Assembly (NCBI GenBank): GCA_964036195.1
Contig: OZ038459.1
Coordinates: forward strand, 186,001-250,000
From: Sphaerolaimus hirsutus
Lineage: Eukaryota > Nematoda > Chromadorea > Monhysterida > Sphaerolaimidae
DNA: 64,000 bases
Reading direction: 5' to 3'
Shown here: in pieces, positions 10,701 through 21,600 of the stretch
Layout of the letters: each line of letters starts with the position of its first letter
How positions within the stretch are numbered: the first letter of the stretch is position 1
Notes under the pieces: generated by a model
What the model was told of the DNA's origin: nothing
What the model saw: the letters and a program-made list of their open reading frames with translations, nothing else
Database searches by the model: none
Program-made: the position numbers and the translations under genes

Positions 10701-12148
10701 GCGCCATGGAACGCTGTATATATATGAAGGGTGTGCTTCTAAAAGTACCGATCTACAAATTTTTCAAATTTGAGTTAGGACCATTTTTGGGGTCCCCATA
10801 AACATGCGCTTCAAAAAAATATATAATATGTGGGGGGTGTGAAATTCAATTTTGAGATATGGGGGGTCGAAAAAAGCAAAAAATTCGCAAAATACGGTTT
10901 TTGAAATTTTAAAAGTACCGATCTACAAGCTTTTTCAGCTTTTGTGTCTTTAAAAGTACCGATCTACACACTTTTTCAAAATTGTTCTTTTAAATGTACC
11001 GATCTGCACATTATTTTTTGTGCTTCTAAAAGTACTGATGTCAGATCGGCATCTGATTCAGCAAAAACTCATTTTGTGCTTTTTTATTATGGGTAAAAGT
11101 ACCGATCTACAGCGGTCTGATTTTGTGCTTTAAAAAATACCGATCTACATGCTATTACCAATTTGTTCCTTTAAAATGTACTGTATTACAAAAATATAAT
11201 TCACTAAATTTTATATAGCTAGTGTTATGTGTATAATCAATGATTATACCCATGCATGTGGATACCCAACAATATGGCCGAAATACCCATACCAAAAATT
11301 CCCATACCCAATACCCATGTATGGGTATTGCATACTCCAAACTTTCAATTGCGATTATCTCTAAATCGATTTTTTGTAGATCGGTACTTTTAGAAGCACA
11401 CCCTTCATTTGTAAATATGCATACAAAACAGCAAAAAGCACAACATTCAGTGTATTTATAATGATTTGCGGTCACATGGAGCAAATCTAATGGTAATACC
11501 TTATGTCTGGTGAAGAATGCGCGCTCGCGCGCAAAATTTTTTACGCTGAAGTTGAAAAAGTCGCATTTTCCTGTCACTTTCTGGCCTCGCCCCGGGAGGG
11601 GGGGGGGGCTGCAGCCCCCCGCCCCCCCTGGATACGGCCCTGTCTTTTACCACTTATATGACATCCTAAGTGTTTTGAGCCCATTTTTATGCAAATTTGG
11701 CAAAAAAACCTTCAATACCAGAACATTATCCAAAGTCCCAATCCAGATCCCGAAAAAATGCCAATTCCGATTCCGATCCCGTGACCCCACTCCCGATCCC
11801 GAAATCTCAGAAAGGCAATCCCGATACAGATCCCGATCCCGAAAAGTCAATCCCGTTTGAACCCTAGTTTTGACGATAACAAGCTAATTGATGTGAATTA
11901 GCGGCGTGAATATGAGCTGTCAACTGAATTTTCTTTTGAAATTGTGTCAATACGACATTTTTAAAGTTAAATTCTTCCAATAATTCAAATTTGAGGATTC
12001 ATTTGAATCAATTCAGATCAAATTCACACTGATATCGGTTTACACCGGGTCAATTAGCTTACATAGACAGATTTGTCAACTAAAACTTTTTCTCCCAGTT
12101 GACAACTTCGCGACATTTACGCCGTCAGTCAACACCGATCACTGTTAA
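4793..12148 (+). CDS. Small secreted protein with a ShK-type (ShKT) cysteine domain, at least 4-5 exons
   Basis: Exon 1 (4793-4891) encodes a signal peptide, MIMQILCILFALASVQG, followed by SFCDKLPTKHF, and ends in phase 0 at CAG|GTGAAC. A possible second exon is 7410-7506 (see its own entry). Exon 9785-9806 encodes DDDDEQQ and ends in phase 1. Exon 10165-10290 starts in phase 1 and carries the ShKT signature FCCKWAKDGEC..NP.FMCPVCQKVCG. Exon 12099-12148 (phase 1) ends in NTDHC-stop. Without the 7410 exon the product is 98 residues. ShKT domains are disulfide-rich folds found in cnidarian potassium-channel toxins and, mostly non-toxic, in many secreted nematode proteins and metalloproteases; nothing here says this one is a toxin. 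Exons 4 and 5 are separated by a 1.8 kb intron made of nested hAT elements. The gap at 9382-9581 could hide a further exon. Confidence 0.7.
4908..5287. mobile_element. hAT-like MITE, GGCACC family
   Basis: Ends CAGTGATACAAAGGCACC and GGCGCCTTTAACATCACTA. Direct repeats GCGCCAAC/GCGCCGAC (7 of 8) flank it. Both subterminal regions are packed with GGCACC/GGTGCC words. It begins 16 bases after exon 1 of the ShKT gene, inside intron 1. Confidence 0.8.
5420..6313. mobile_element. hAT-like MITE, GGCGCC family (reference copy)
   Basis: The terminus TAGTGATGGAA is repeated inverted at the right end (TTCCATCACTA). The 8-bp duplication CTTGTGAC is perfect on both sides (5412-5419, 6314-6321). About 200 bp at the left end and 250 bp at the right end are dense arrays of the palindrome GGCGCC joined by AT, TT or CTT spacers. 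The unique middle (5650-6060) is shared with 8700-9150. Long open frames here simply reflect the stop-poor array. Confidence 0.9.
6345..7245. repeat. Long palindromic (foldback) element
   Basis: Two arms of about 420 bp in inverted orientation meet near 6790. For example, GATGGTTTACGATACTTTAA at 6621 is mirrored at 6860-6885, and the GGGGGTTGCGCCAATA end is mirrored at 7205-7225. No target duplication was found. It lies in an intron of the ShKT gene. Confidence 0.75.
7410..7506 (+). CDS. Probable Cys-rich exon of the ShKT gene
   Basis: AATCACAG|GAC opens a frame encoding DMVKNCVVCGSAPVCSG followed by LHCPDD and VCNTCG, ending at TGCG|GTAAAT. It is 32 codons with seven cysteines in CxxC-like spacing. 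Its phase-0 start matches the end of exon 1 (4891). Its phase-1 end does not match the phase-0 start of the 9785 exon, so another exon, possibly in the sequence gap, would be needed between them. It could instead belong to an alternative transcript. Confidence 0.5.
8380..8427. repeat. 48-bp perfect palindrome: two CCGTATT ends fused head to head
   Basis: The sequence CCGTATTACCTCGAAATACC followed by its exact reverse complement makes a 48-base perfect palindrome centred on CCCCATGGGG, bordered by TA on both sides. It is the minimal form of the C-rich MITE family: only the two termini remain. Confidence 0.85.
8547..9296. mobile_element. hAT-like MITE, GGCGCC family
   Basis: Second full copy. 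Termini TAGTGATGGAATGGCGCC and CACTTTTCCATCACTA; flanks GTTGCATC/GATGTATC agree at 6 of 8. The interior is homologous to that of the 5420 copy (GTCTGTGGATGAT..., CATCAGACATATCTGAC). It lies in an intron of the ShKT gene. Confidence 0.85.
9382..9581. other. Assembly gap (200 N)
   Basis: Exactly 200 N, probably a fixed-size placeholder. It falls between supported exons of the ShKT gene, so an exon may be missing. Confidence 1.
10165..10290 (+). CDS. ShKT-domain exon
   Basis: The acceptor TTTCAG|AC and the donor ACAT|GTAAGT bound 41 codons. Cysteines fall at FCCKWAKDGEC, MCPVCQKVCG and GCTC, with the aromatic and glycine positions typical of ShKT (W-A-x-x-G-x-C, N-P-x-F-M, C-x(3)-C-G). Both splice sites are strong matches to consensus. 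This is the most reliable part of gene 1. Confidence 0.8.
10526..11642. mobile_element. hAT-like element (CGTATCCAG family) nested in the GATCCC element
   Basis: Left end CAGGGACGTATCCAGG, right end CCTGGATACGGCCCTG. The duplication TCTTTTAC is perfect on both sides. The ends carry G/C runs of the form GGGGGGCTCAGCCCCCC. The interior holds a GGCGCC-type fragment (10625-10707) and a further palindromic element (10728-11410). Confidence 0.85.
10728..11410. mobile_element. Element with repeated AAAAGTACCGATCTACA word
   Basis: Inverted ends GAAGGGTGTGCTTCTAAAAG and its complement. The word AAAAGTACCGATCTAC recurs at least six times near the left end (10740-11150). Target duplication unclear. It is the third level of nesting in this spot. 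Confidence 0.7.
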
Positions 12149-12206
12149 AGATTGATGACTGATGTTTCTGTGATTATTTATATTTAGTATAACAGATAAT
12201 GTAAAT

Positions 12207-12212
12207 ATTAAA
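12207..12212 (+). terminator. Candidate polyadenylation signal (ATTAAA) of the ShKT gene
   Basis: ATTAAA lies 58 bases after the TAA at 12146-12148. It is a common variant of AATAAA. No canonical hexamer is closer. Confidence 0.35.
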
Positions 12213-12932
12213 AAACTGTGAAAAATTGTTTAAAAATAAGGGTGGCATGCTTTTTATGTTGGAATGCAGACTAGCAGAGTTGTTCAAATACTGGTATTTT
12301 TGGAAAATTTGGAAAACGTGAACTAAAATGTGCTATCTAAACCAAAATTTTGAGTATTCATGCAGAAAAAATTTTTTACAGGTTTTTAAACACCTGGGAA
12401 CATAAAATTGAGATAAATGACAATGGTATTTTCTGGGAAATGGAAATAAAAACAAAAATACTGAATACTTGGAATCCAGGATAACGTAAATACTTTTTCA
12501 CAGCTCTGGTAGAATCATCAAGTCATTAGTTTACTTATTGGTTAATTTAAAGCACGCACTAATTGCTCGCATTTGCAGTGAAAATGAAGTGCACTTCTGC
12601 TGGCAATGGCAATGGATAGAAAACAAATTTAGGCATTTTCGGACTTAAAGATATGGTTGAGAAGAAAAAAATCATGACTTATCTTAAAGAAGACGCACTA
12701 CTGAAACCATGATGGAAAAACTCACATAGTGAAGTCATGAACGTGACTAGTGATTAGGGTTGGCCTAGGGTTGGAAGAAAATCGATTGTTTTAACGACCC
12801 CGATTTTTTTATAAATCGCTGGGGTCAAAATTAGTCCCATTTCTCTCAAAAATCGCATCTGAGTGTAATAAAAGACATGTAAATTGAAAGGCAGTGCAGT
12901 TATTCTTTCGGTGGTAATGTAAGTACTGTAGA

Positions 12933-13816
12933 CAGGGGTCTCGAATGGGGGTTTCGGGGGGGGGGGGGTGGGGGTGCACTGAGACGCACATCTGCCCGTT
13001 ACTCACATTTGCCCGTTTTTTTCACTTGACACTTTTTTAAGTGATTTTCAGATATGAGTGAAGTGAAAAACGCTGCGCAATGACATTAGTGAACTTTTTT
13101 CACTTCACTCATATCTGAAAATCACTTGAAAATGTGTCAAGTGAAAAACAGTGAAAAATAGCATTTTTTTCACTTGACACATTTTCAAGTGATTTTCAGA
13201 TATGAGTGATATGAAAAAAGTTCACTAATGTCATTGCGCAACTTTTTTTCACTTTACTCATATCTGAAAATCACTTGAAAAAGTGTCAAGTGAAAAAAAC
13301 GGGCAAATGTGCGTAATGGGCAGATGTGCGTATCAGGCCTGCCCCGGGGGGGTTACCCCCCCCCCAAACCGACCAGCTATTTATCTATCCCGGAGGCCGC
13401 TCAGCTATCTATCTATCCCGGAGGCAAAATTTCTGGCTACCACCCCCTAAACCCCCCCAAATCGCCCAGCTATCTACCTATCTGGAGCGATTTTTGCTAA
13501 ACTATACCCCAATTTTCGCTCAAAATCGCTATTTTTCATACCTTTTTATAGATTTTCACTTCCAAAGTCATGGTTCTGGTTCCTATTTGCCTATTTTCAG
13601 CTATATTTAGTACTATATTCTATTGTATACCCATGTTGAGCCATTTTACACCTACTTTTGCGATTTTTCTCACTTTTCTTCCTTCTATGCCCCGAAAATG
13701 CCTATATATCCAACCACCACAACCCCCCCCAGAAAATTTTTCAGCTATCTATCCTCCGGATGAGCGATTTGCTATCTATCCAACCACTCGGAGGGTCAAA
13801 ATTCAAGATACCCCTG
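12933..13816. mobile_element. hAT-like element, CTATCTATC family
   Basis: Termini CAGGGGTCTCGAAT and its decayed inverse ATTCAAGATACCCCTG. Perfect duplication ACTGTAGA. The interior is rich in CTATCTATCC and GGAGGC words, shared with 18474-19620 and 52024-52550. Another palindrome (12985-13330) is inserted near the left end. Confidence 0.88.
12985..13330. repeat. Multi-armed palindrome of TTTTTCACTTGACAC and GATATGAGTGAAGTG words
   Basis: Terminal inverted repeat ACGCACATCTGCCCGTTA. Inside, a 45-base unit (CACTTGACAC..TTCAAGTGATTTTCAGATATGAGTGA) occurs four times in alternating orientation, so single strands could form a cruciform or multi-stem structure. Confidence 0.75.
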
Positions 13817-15444
13817 ACTGTAGAGCTGTGGAAAAGCTTAAAAGTCAGTGATTTTGAAGTTTAAAAGTAATAAAATTGTTATATTTGCTGCTTGAATAAA
13901 ATTTCATCGATTATGTGCAATTTTGTTTGCAGAAATTGCATGTTTTTGCTGAGAACACAATCAAAATCACTTTTTAAGTGAACATGGATGCATTTCCATT
14001 CTTGATATGAAAACACATAGCAAAATAATGTATACTTCCCCCAATGATTCACAGCCTACCTAACATGCTTAAAAGAAACGTGTGCTACACCACCAAATTG
14101 CTTGTAAAAGCCATGAAAAAAGCAACCGGTGGATTGCTTGCATGAAAATGGCGCGCATGCGCGCAAAATTTGCACATTTTACCTAGCGCATGAGTACCAA
14201 AATGTTTCCCCAGCGATTTTTTTTTAAATCGGCGCAGGGGCTGCGATTTTTTTTTAACTCTGAATTTTTTTTAAAAATCGCTTTAAAAAATCGCTTGCTA
14301 ACCCTAGGTTGGCCAATGTTATTTTTGAACGTTTTTAAAAAAAAACGTTGTCGTTTTTTAAAAACACGAGGTCCGAAACGTTTTTTTAAACATCGGCCGA
14401 AAATTATAGTACTAAGCACTAGGTATTTTGCAAAAATTTTGCACGCAAGCGCGCAATTTCACACACAAATTGACATTGGTGGTTGTTTCCATTGGTTTTC
14501 TGGCATTTATAGTATCAAAGCATCCATTTCTATCTGCTGCCATGGGTAAATAAGCCACCATATGTTGCTGTAGTATATAATATTCTGGTAATGTGCTTCC
14601 ATGTACCTCCACAGTGTGATACATCACTCCCAAAGTAACAACCTCCTTTTATAACCTTGATTGATCACTATTCCGTGCTAAACTTCACTTGAAGTCACGA
14701 ACATTCGACTATAAAGCGAAATACAACATGTAGACAAAAAAATGGACATTTTTGACACAAATCACCATTATAATGCTATCCCATGGCTCCACAGCCATTA
14801 TATGGTCATATATAACATCACAGTACATTGTCACTTGTCTGATATACCTATGTACATATGTTGACACAGGGTAATATCTGGGAGCTTTTTAAAAAACGTT
14901 GTTTTTTAAAAAAAAACGTTAAAATTATTTAAAAAAACGTTGTTTTTTAAAAACATGGCATTAAAAAACGCTTTTTTCCAACCCTACTAGTGACTCGTGA
15001 CATGACTAGTCAAAAAAGTGACTAGAGCACCGCCAAAAGTGACAGCCAGTAAAACCGCAGTATACATTGTAAAAAACGCTTCCGGACACTATTTACGAAT
15101 TTCCATTCTCGTTGGAGAAGATAATAGAAATGCTCTTTGGATAATCTTTCACATCAATAGGGATGGTCGGTGAGGGGGGGAAGAAGGTAAAAAAATGATG
15201 ATCGAAACAGTTTTTTACTTTAAAAAATGTTGTTGTTTTTTGAACCAGATCATTGGGAAAAAAAACGTTTTTTCCGTTCCTGCACATAAATACATGTAAT
15301 CCACGGAATACGCTGTACAAAGAAAGTTTTGAACAGTAATTTGATGAATAAAGGATCAGCAAGATCAAAGGATGCGCGACTAGCAGCCAAAATAAAATCA
15401 ACACAAAAAATGAGCCAAAAAGCAATGCCAAGCCCAAAGCGCAC

Positions 15445-15621
15445 CTGTCCACTGACATGAGCGAATGTGCGAGCGACGTGAGGCGACCGGGCGGCGGGTG
15501 GGCCAGCTGCGGGCGCGGCGCTCTTCTCCACCGTGGCGTACATCTCCGAGCGGGAACTGTCGCGCGTCAGCGGCGAGCTGGCCAAGTTCCCGCCGGGGCT
15601 ATTGTTCGCGTTCGCGTCCGT
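15445..15621 (-). CDS. Exon 4 of the membrane protein (59 codons)
   Basis: Acceptor CCCCTAG|ACG, donor GGACAG|GTGCGC, both phase 0. It encodes TDANANNSPGGNLASS, then SRSEMYATVEK and an Ala/Pro stretch. It is markedly GC-rich. It lies between 11-bp inverted repeats TAGGGATGGTC (15158) and GACCATCCCTA (15681-15691), which look like ends of a hAT-type element. Confidence 0.65.
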
Positions 15622-18600
15622 CTAGGGGATGCAAAAGATTTTTACAACCGTTTCTAAAAAAACTTTAAAAACACCAAAAAGACCATCCCTAGCCGAAAAA
15701 ATTTTTTTATGGTTTTGAAGTCGAAAAGTTTTTAAAAAAAGTTGTTTTTAAAAAAAAAGTTGTTTTTAAATAAAAAATAATTTTCCCATCATTTTTGTTC
15801 CTTCAAAATGACCCAAAAGTGTTGTATCAACTAGACAATGTGAACAAATGGAGATCAAAAGGCACTCGAGTAGGGTTGGGGAACCGAACCGAACCGAGAA
15901 CCGAGCACAAATTTGGAACCGAGAACCGAGAACCGGAACCGAAAAAAATACCCGAACCAGAACCGAGAACCGGCACTTAGACCCGGAACCGAACTAAAGA
16001 ACCGAAAGAACCGAAATTTTATACAATAATCTGCGGCCGCCCCCCCCCCCTTCCCGGGTGATAGTAGGAAGATGCATGGAAATGTAACTTCCAGGATCAA
16101 TTTTTAGGGTGATTTGTAAAAATTTTGCGCGCAAGCGCGCAATTCTTGCTTCACGCGACCGATGATTCATCTCACTGGTCGCGCAGCCTCATGTGTTCAC
16201 GATCCCGCCTAAAATGTGTATATGTATGTAAAATACATATACAGCAGTCTGTGGGGGTCTGTGCCAGTGTGCATGTAAACCTGGTGTGCATGTAGGCCCA
16301 TTTTCCCACATTTTTCAATCACACTGATATTTTAGAAGTACATTGGTAATTGTACTGTTAATTCTCTACAAAATACAGCGAGTGGGGTGCCAGTCTCTCT
16401 ATATGTACATGTATTTACATACATATCAGAGATTTTTGGCACCAATGCCAATGGCGCCAGGGCCATGATGCCATTTTGTCACCATGTAGGTAAACTTTTA
16501 GGGTGGGTGGCTGAATCCCCCTCCCATACACCGGGCTCAGTAAACAAACAGACACCATGCAGACACCAAACAGACACACCTGGATATGTACCTGGCCCAC
16601 AAAGCAAGGGTCTACATGTGCACTGGGTTTACATGCGCACCGAGTTTTGGCCGTCTGGGGCACCTACACCAACGCCAATGGCGCCATGATGTGGCGCCTA
16701 GGAATGGCGCGAGCGCCATGACATCATTCCGCCACTACAGGGGCAAAAATTTTTTTTTTTTGGGGGGGGGATTGTTTTATGTTGTTTTTCCTTTGTTCAG
16801 CTTATTATTTTTATATTCCCGATTTTTTCATTACCCGATACCCGACTTTTTCATTACCCGGAACCGAAATTTTTGACCATTTGGAACCAAAAGAACCGAA
16901 CCGGAACCGAACTTAAGAACCGAACCGAGAACCGGAACCGAAAATTTTGAGGAACCGAGAACCGAACCGAAATTTTTTAGAACCGAGAACCGAGAACCGG
17001 AACCGAAAATTTTGAAATTCCCAACCCTACACTCGAGTGCGAAGTCTATTGTGGGCAAAAATGACCAAAAAAAAACGAAATATCCAGCGAAACACCTTCC
17101 GGCCTTTATTTTTTCTGATTGCCGCAAATCCTTGAGTCCTCAGGGGGGGGGGGGTATTTTTCGTCAGAATTTTTGCAGGGGACTAACTCGACGGGGTAAA
17201 TCTTTTAGGGGGAGTACTTCGAGGGAAGACCTATTCGGGGATTTACGGTATCTAAAAAGCAAGTAAATCAACACAAAAACGCACCCCCACCTCGCCCACG
17301 ATCAACCGATGGGTTCCCAAAGGCCGTGCCAAATTATTGTGTCCATCAATGTCAACCCGGCTGTGTTGCGTTACGGGGGAGGGCTCGTAGGGCACCGTGG
17401 GCAGGGCGCGCTGGGACAACGGCCGCCCGGAGAGGTAGGGCTTGCTGTCGAAGCCCATGTTGTCGTTGTAGGGCTTGCTTCGGGGCTGCAGGGGGGTCTA
17501 GGGGGGAGTGGGTTTTGAAAGGGTAGGTGGATTTTCTTTTCAGTTAAAAAAATTTAAATGTCATCAAAAGCGTCAAATGAAAGGTAGGTAATTTACTAAA
17601 CTTTACTGGGCACTACACTTTCTGTCATTTTATTTTACAGTTCAAGTAAGTGGCCTCTGGTGCCAGTCCCAAACCCTGTAAAATGTCAAATGTCATGCAA
17701 AGTGTCAAAAGACAAGTAAAATGCTCTGCAAAATAGCAATAGGGTTGGAAAAAAACGTTGTTTTAATAAAACAACGTTTTTTTAAAAATTTAAAAAGTTT
17801 TTTTCAAAGCTCCCAGATATAGCCTTGTGTCAACATATATAGGTATATCAGACAAGTGGCAATACTCTGTGATGTTATATATGACCATATAATGGCTGTG
17901 GAGCCATGGGATAGCATTATAAGTGATGATTTGTGTCAAAAATGTCCATTTTTTGTCGACATGTTCATATATCGCCTTATAGTCAAATGTTCGTGACTTC
18001 AAGTGAACTTTGACACGGAATAGTGATCAAACAAGTTATAAAAGGAGGTTGTTGCTTTGGGAGTGATGTTATACACTGTGGAAGTACATGGAAGCACATT
18101 ACCTAAATATTATTTACTACAGCAACATATGGTGGCTTATTTACCCATGGCAGCAGATATAAATGGATGCTTTGATACTAAAAATGCCACAAAACCAATG
18201 GAAACAACCACCAATGTAAATTTGTGTGTGAAATTGCGCGCTTGCGCGCAAAAATTTTGCAAAATACCTAGCGCTTAGTACTAAAAATTTCGGCCGATGT
18301 TTTTTTTAACGTTTCGGACATGGTGTTTTTTTATTAAAAAAAACGTTTTTTTTGTAAATAAAAAACGTTTGAAAAAACATCGGCCAACCCTAGATGGCAA
18401 ACGTACTTTTACCATTTTCCAGGCGTTTTAAATGACCTTTGACACTTTGCATGACATTTTGATTTGACACATTCAGGGGTATCTTGAATTTTAACCCACC
18501 GAGTGGTTGGATAGATAGCTGAGCGGCCTTCGGGATAGATAGATGGCTGGGAAAAAATTTGGGGGTTGGGGGGGGGGTTGGGGGGGGTTGTGGTGGTTCG

Positions 18601-21600
18601 ATATATAGGCTATTTCAGGGTGTAGAAGGAAGAAAAGGGAGAAAAATCGCTAAAAGTAGGTGTAAAATTAGGGTTGGAAAAAAAACGTTTTTTTTTAACT
18701 CGATGTTTTTTTGTTTTTTTTAAACGTTTTTTTTTTTTAAAACGTTGTTGTTTTTTAAAAACGTTTTTTTTTAAAAGCTCCCAGATATGACCTAGTGTCA
18801 ACATATATAGGTATATCAGACACTGGCAATACTCTGTGATGTTAAATATGACCATATAATGGCTGTGGAGCCATGGGATAGCATTATCAGTGGTGATTTG
18901 TGTCAAAAATATCCATTTTTCGTCGACATATTGTTCGTATATCGCCTTATAGTCGAATGTTCGTGACTTCAGGTAAAGTTTGGCACGGAATGGTGATCAA
19001 ACAAGGTTATAAAACGAGGTTGTTACTTTGGGAGTGAAGTTACACACTGTGGAGGTACATGGAAGCACATTACCTCAATATTATATATTACAGCAACATA
19101 TGTCGGCTTATTCACCCATGGTAGCACATAGAAATGTATGTTTTGATACTAAAAATGCAACAAAACCAATGAAAACAACCACCAATGTCAATTTGTGTGT
19201 GAAATTGCGCGCTTGCGCGCAAAAATTTTGCAAAATACCTAGTGCTTAGTACTAAAAATTTCGGCCGATGTTTTTTTAAAAAAAAAAACATTTCGGACGT
19301 CATGTTTTTTTTTTTTAAACGTTTTTTTTATTAAAAAAACGTTTTAAAAAAAACATCGGCCAACCCTATGTAAAATAGCTCGTATTTTGGAGGTGAAAAT
19401 GTATAAAAAGGTATGAAAAATAGCGATTTTGAGCGCAAATTTGGGTATAGTTTAGCAAAAATCGCTGTAGATAGGTAGATAGCTACGCGATTTGGGAGGG
19501 TATAGGGGGTAGTAGCCCAAAATTTTGCCTCCGGGATAGATAGATAGCTGAGCGGCCTCCAGGATAGATAGCTGGGCGGTTTGGGGGGTAACCCCCCCCC
19601 CCCCCCATTCGAGACCCCTGGACACATTTCAGGGTTTGGCACTGCCCCCAGGTCAAAATTTATACATTCAAATACATTTGCAGTTGAATAAGTCAAGTCA
19701 GACGAACAGTATTATCGCGAACGGCAACGCCTGGACGAGATGCGGGTGATTGTTGCTTGACTCCGCCCACTCCGCTGTGACTGACGGGCGCGTACACATC
19801 GCCCTCGTCGATTTGTCTGCCAAATTTCACCATTGCCAAATTCGAGAATTAATTGAAACACCCACCATTCGTCGAATGGATAACAGTTACTAAATGACAG
19901 CTATGGCGTAATGAAGAATTTGGGACAACTTTTTATTCAACTGCGTTTTCAGGTGCACGACGCGTCAATTGATTTTGTGAGTCCCTCTCTGGCGAAAACC
20001 ATCCACTTTCAACAAGGACGTATCCAGGGGGGGGGCGGGGCTATAGCCCCCCCGTTCCCGGGGTGAGACCTAAAAATACCCGGTAAATGCTACTTTTAGT
20101 ACAAATTTTTCGCTGTGCCCCTAAAAATTTTGCGACAAGCGCGCAATTTCTTCCACACACATGGTATTGTCAGCGGGTCGGCCCTGTAGACATAAATCTC
20201 TGAAAATTCGCACAATTATGTGCCTGTCGCTGTATATGAATGTATATTTACTAGGGTTGGCCGATGTTTTTTTTGAAACGTTTGATTTTTTTAAACGTTT
20301 TTTTAAAACGTTTTTAATTAAAAAAACGTTTGTTTGTTTTTATAAAAACATGGCGTTACAAAAAACGTTTTTTTCCAACCATAATATTTACATACATATA
20401 AAGCGGTTCCTGGCGCTGGCGCCAACGCCAATGGCGTCATGGCGTGGCGCCTATGAATGGCGCCATTCTGTCACTGTATAGGTGAAAATTTTAGGGGGGC
20501 TGAGCCCCCCTGTCCGCCGGCCTCCGTAAACAAGCAGCCCCCCCCCGCTCAAAAATCCTGGATACGTCGCTAACTGTCAAAATATGACCTCGCAAACATA
20601 AAACACAAAATAAGTGTATTTACCGACCCGTGATTAGTGATGTTAAAGGCACCGGGAAAAATGGCACCGCACCGCACCGGCACCTTTGCCAACGCATGAA
20701 AAGGGCACCTGGCACCCTGGGGCACCGGCCAGAAAATGGCACCGCACCGCACCGGCACCGGTGCCTTTTGGAAAAAATGGCACCGGCACCGAAGGGCACC
20801 GGCGGGTTGCCGGTGCTAGCACCGAAAGGCACCGCACCGGGCTGGAACTTTTGAAGTAAATATCGGGCAGTTTCTCAGTGGTCTCACCTTTGGAAGTGCA
20901 TATTTCCATGAATTTTCAACCGATTTTGATGGTTGAGCACTTAAAATGATCAGAATGATGTGGCTATCACTTTTATGAAGCAATTACAATGATTACGAAT
21001 GAAAGATAAAATATTTAATTCATTACAATGTCCATAGCCACTATTGTCTACTGATCGGAGTCGTTGCTGTACAGAGAATGGAACTATCTCTGTCATATAC
21101 TGACAACAAATTTTGAACAAAAAAGTAGGATAAATATAAAATAAAAAAATGATATAAAATTCAACAAAATTTTAGATTCACTCATCAGATCATGTATCGG
21201 GTATAATGGATTTCACAGTAGGTATATTTATTTGATAGGGAGGTTTACAAAATAGGCAAAAACAGTTGGGTAAATATATCGCTGTTTTTTGAAATATGAA
21301 TAAGCACATACTATGGACAAAATTGCACAGCACATGAAGCCTTGGCCGGTGCTTTTCCCGGTGCCTTTTACTTTGCCCTGGTGCTAGCACCTTTGGCACC
21401 GGCAAAAAAATGGCACCGCACCGCACCGGCACCGGTGCTATTCTGAAAAAAATGGCACCGGCACCGGCATGGCACCCCTGAAGATTGCAATGGCACCGCA
21501 CCAGCACCGGTGCTGGTACCCTTCGGTGCCCAGCACCGGGGCACCGGTGCTCCGGTGCCTTTACATCACTACCCGTGATACGATTCATCGGCATTCTTTA

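Larger units (their letters stand above)
10330..11866. mobile_element. hAT-like element, GATCCC family
   Basis: Termini TAGGGTTCAAACGGGATCCC and its inverse at 11840-11866. Subterminal words are GATCCC/GGGATC repeated about ten times at each end. Flanks GATTTAAC/GTTTTGAC match at 5 of 8. It contains the nested element 10526-11642. Confidence 0.8.
12766..14306. mobile_element. hAT-like element, GCGATTTTT family, inserted in the preceding element
   Basis: Left end TAGGGTTGGAAG, right end GCTAACCCTA. The 8-bp duplication GGTTGGCC is perfect and is itself part of the terminus of the outer element (12758-12765 and 14307-14314). Subterminal words AAATCGC/GCGATTTTTT. It contains the element 12933-13816. 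Confidence 0.88.
12755..14986. mobile_element. hAT-like element, AAACGTTT family, outermost of a nested stack
   Basis: Termini TAGGGTTGGCC and CCAACCCTA; flanking CTAGTGAT/CTAGTGAC (7 of 8). The body (14315-14986) has AAAAAACGTTTTTTAAAAA words and an internal region shared with the copies at 17740 and 18669. Its left end was cut by the insertion 12766-14306. Confidence 0.85.
17653..19648. mobile_element. Foldback MITE (GTAAAATGTCAAATG family) expanded by three later insertions
   Basis: Left end GGTGCCAGTCCCAAACCCTG at 17660; right end CAGGGTTTGGCACTGCCCCC at 19630-19648. The element's normal length is about 180-200 bp. Here its centre was split by 17740-18392 and its right arm by 18474-19620, which itself contains 18669-19368. 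Lies in intron 2 of the membrane-protein gene. Confidence 0.8.
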
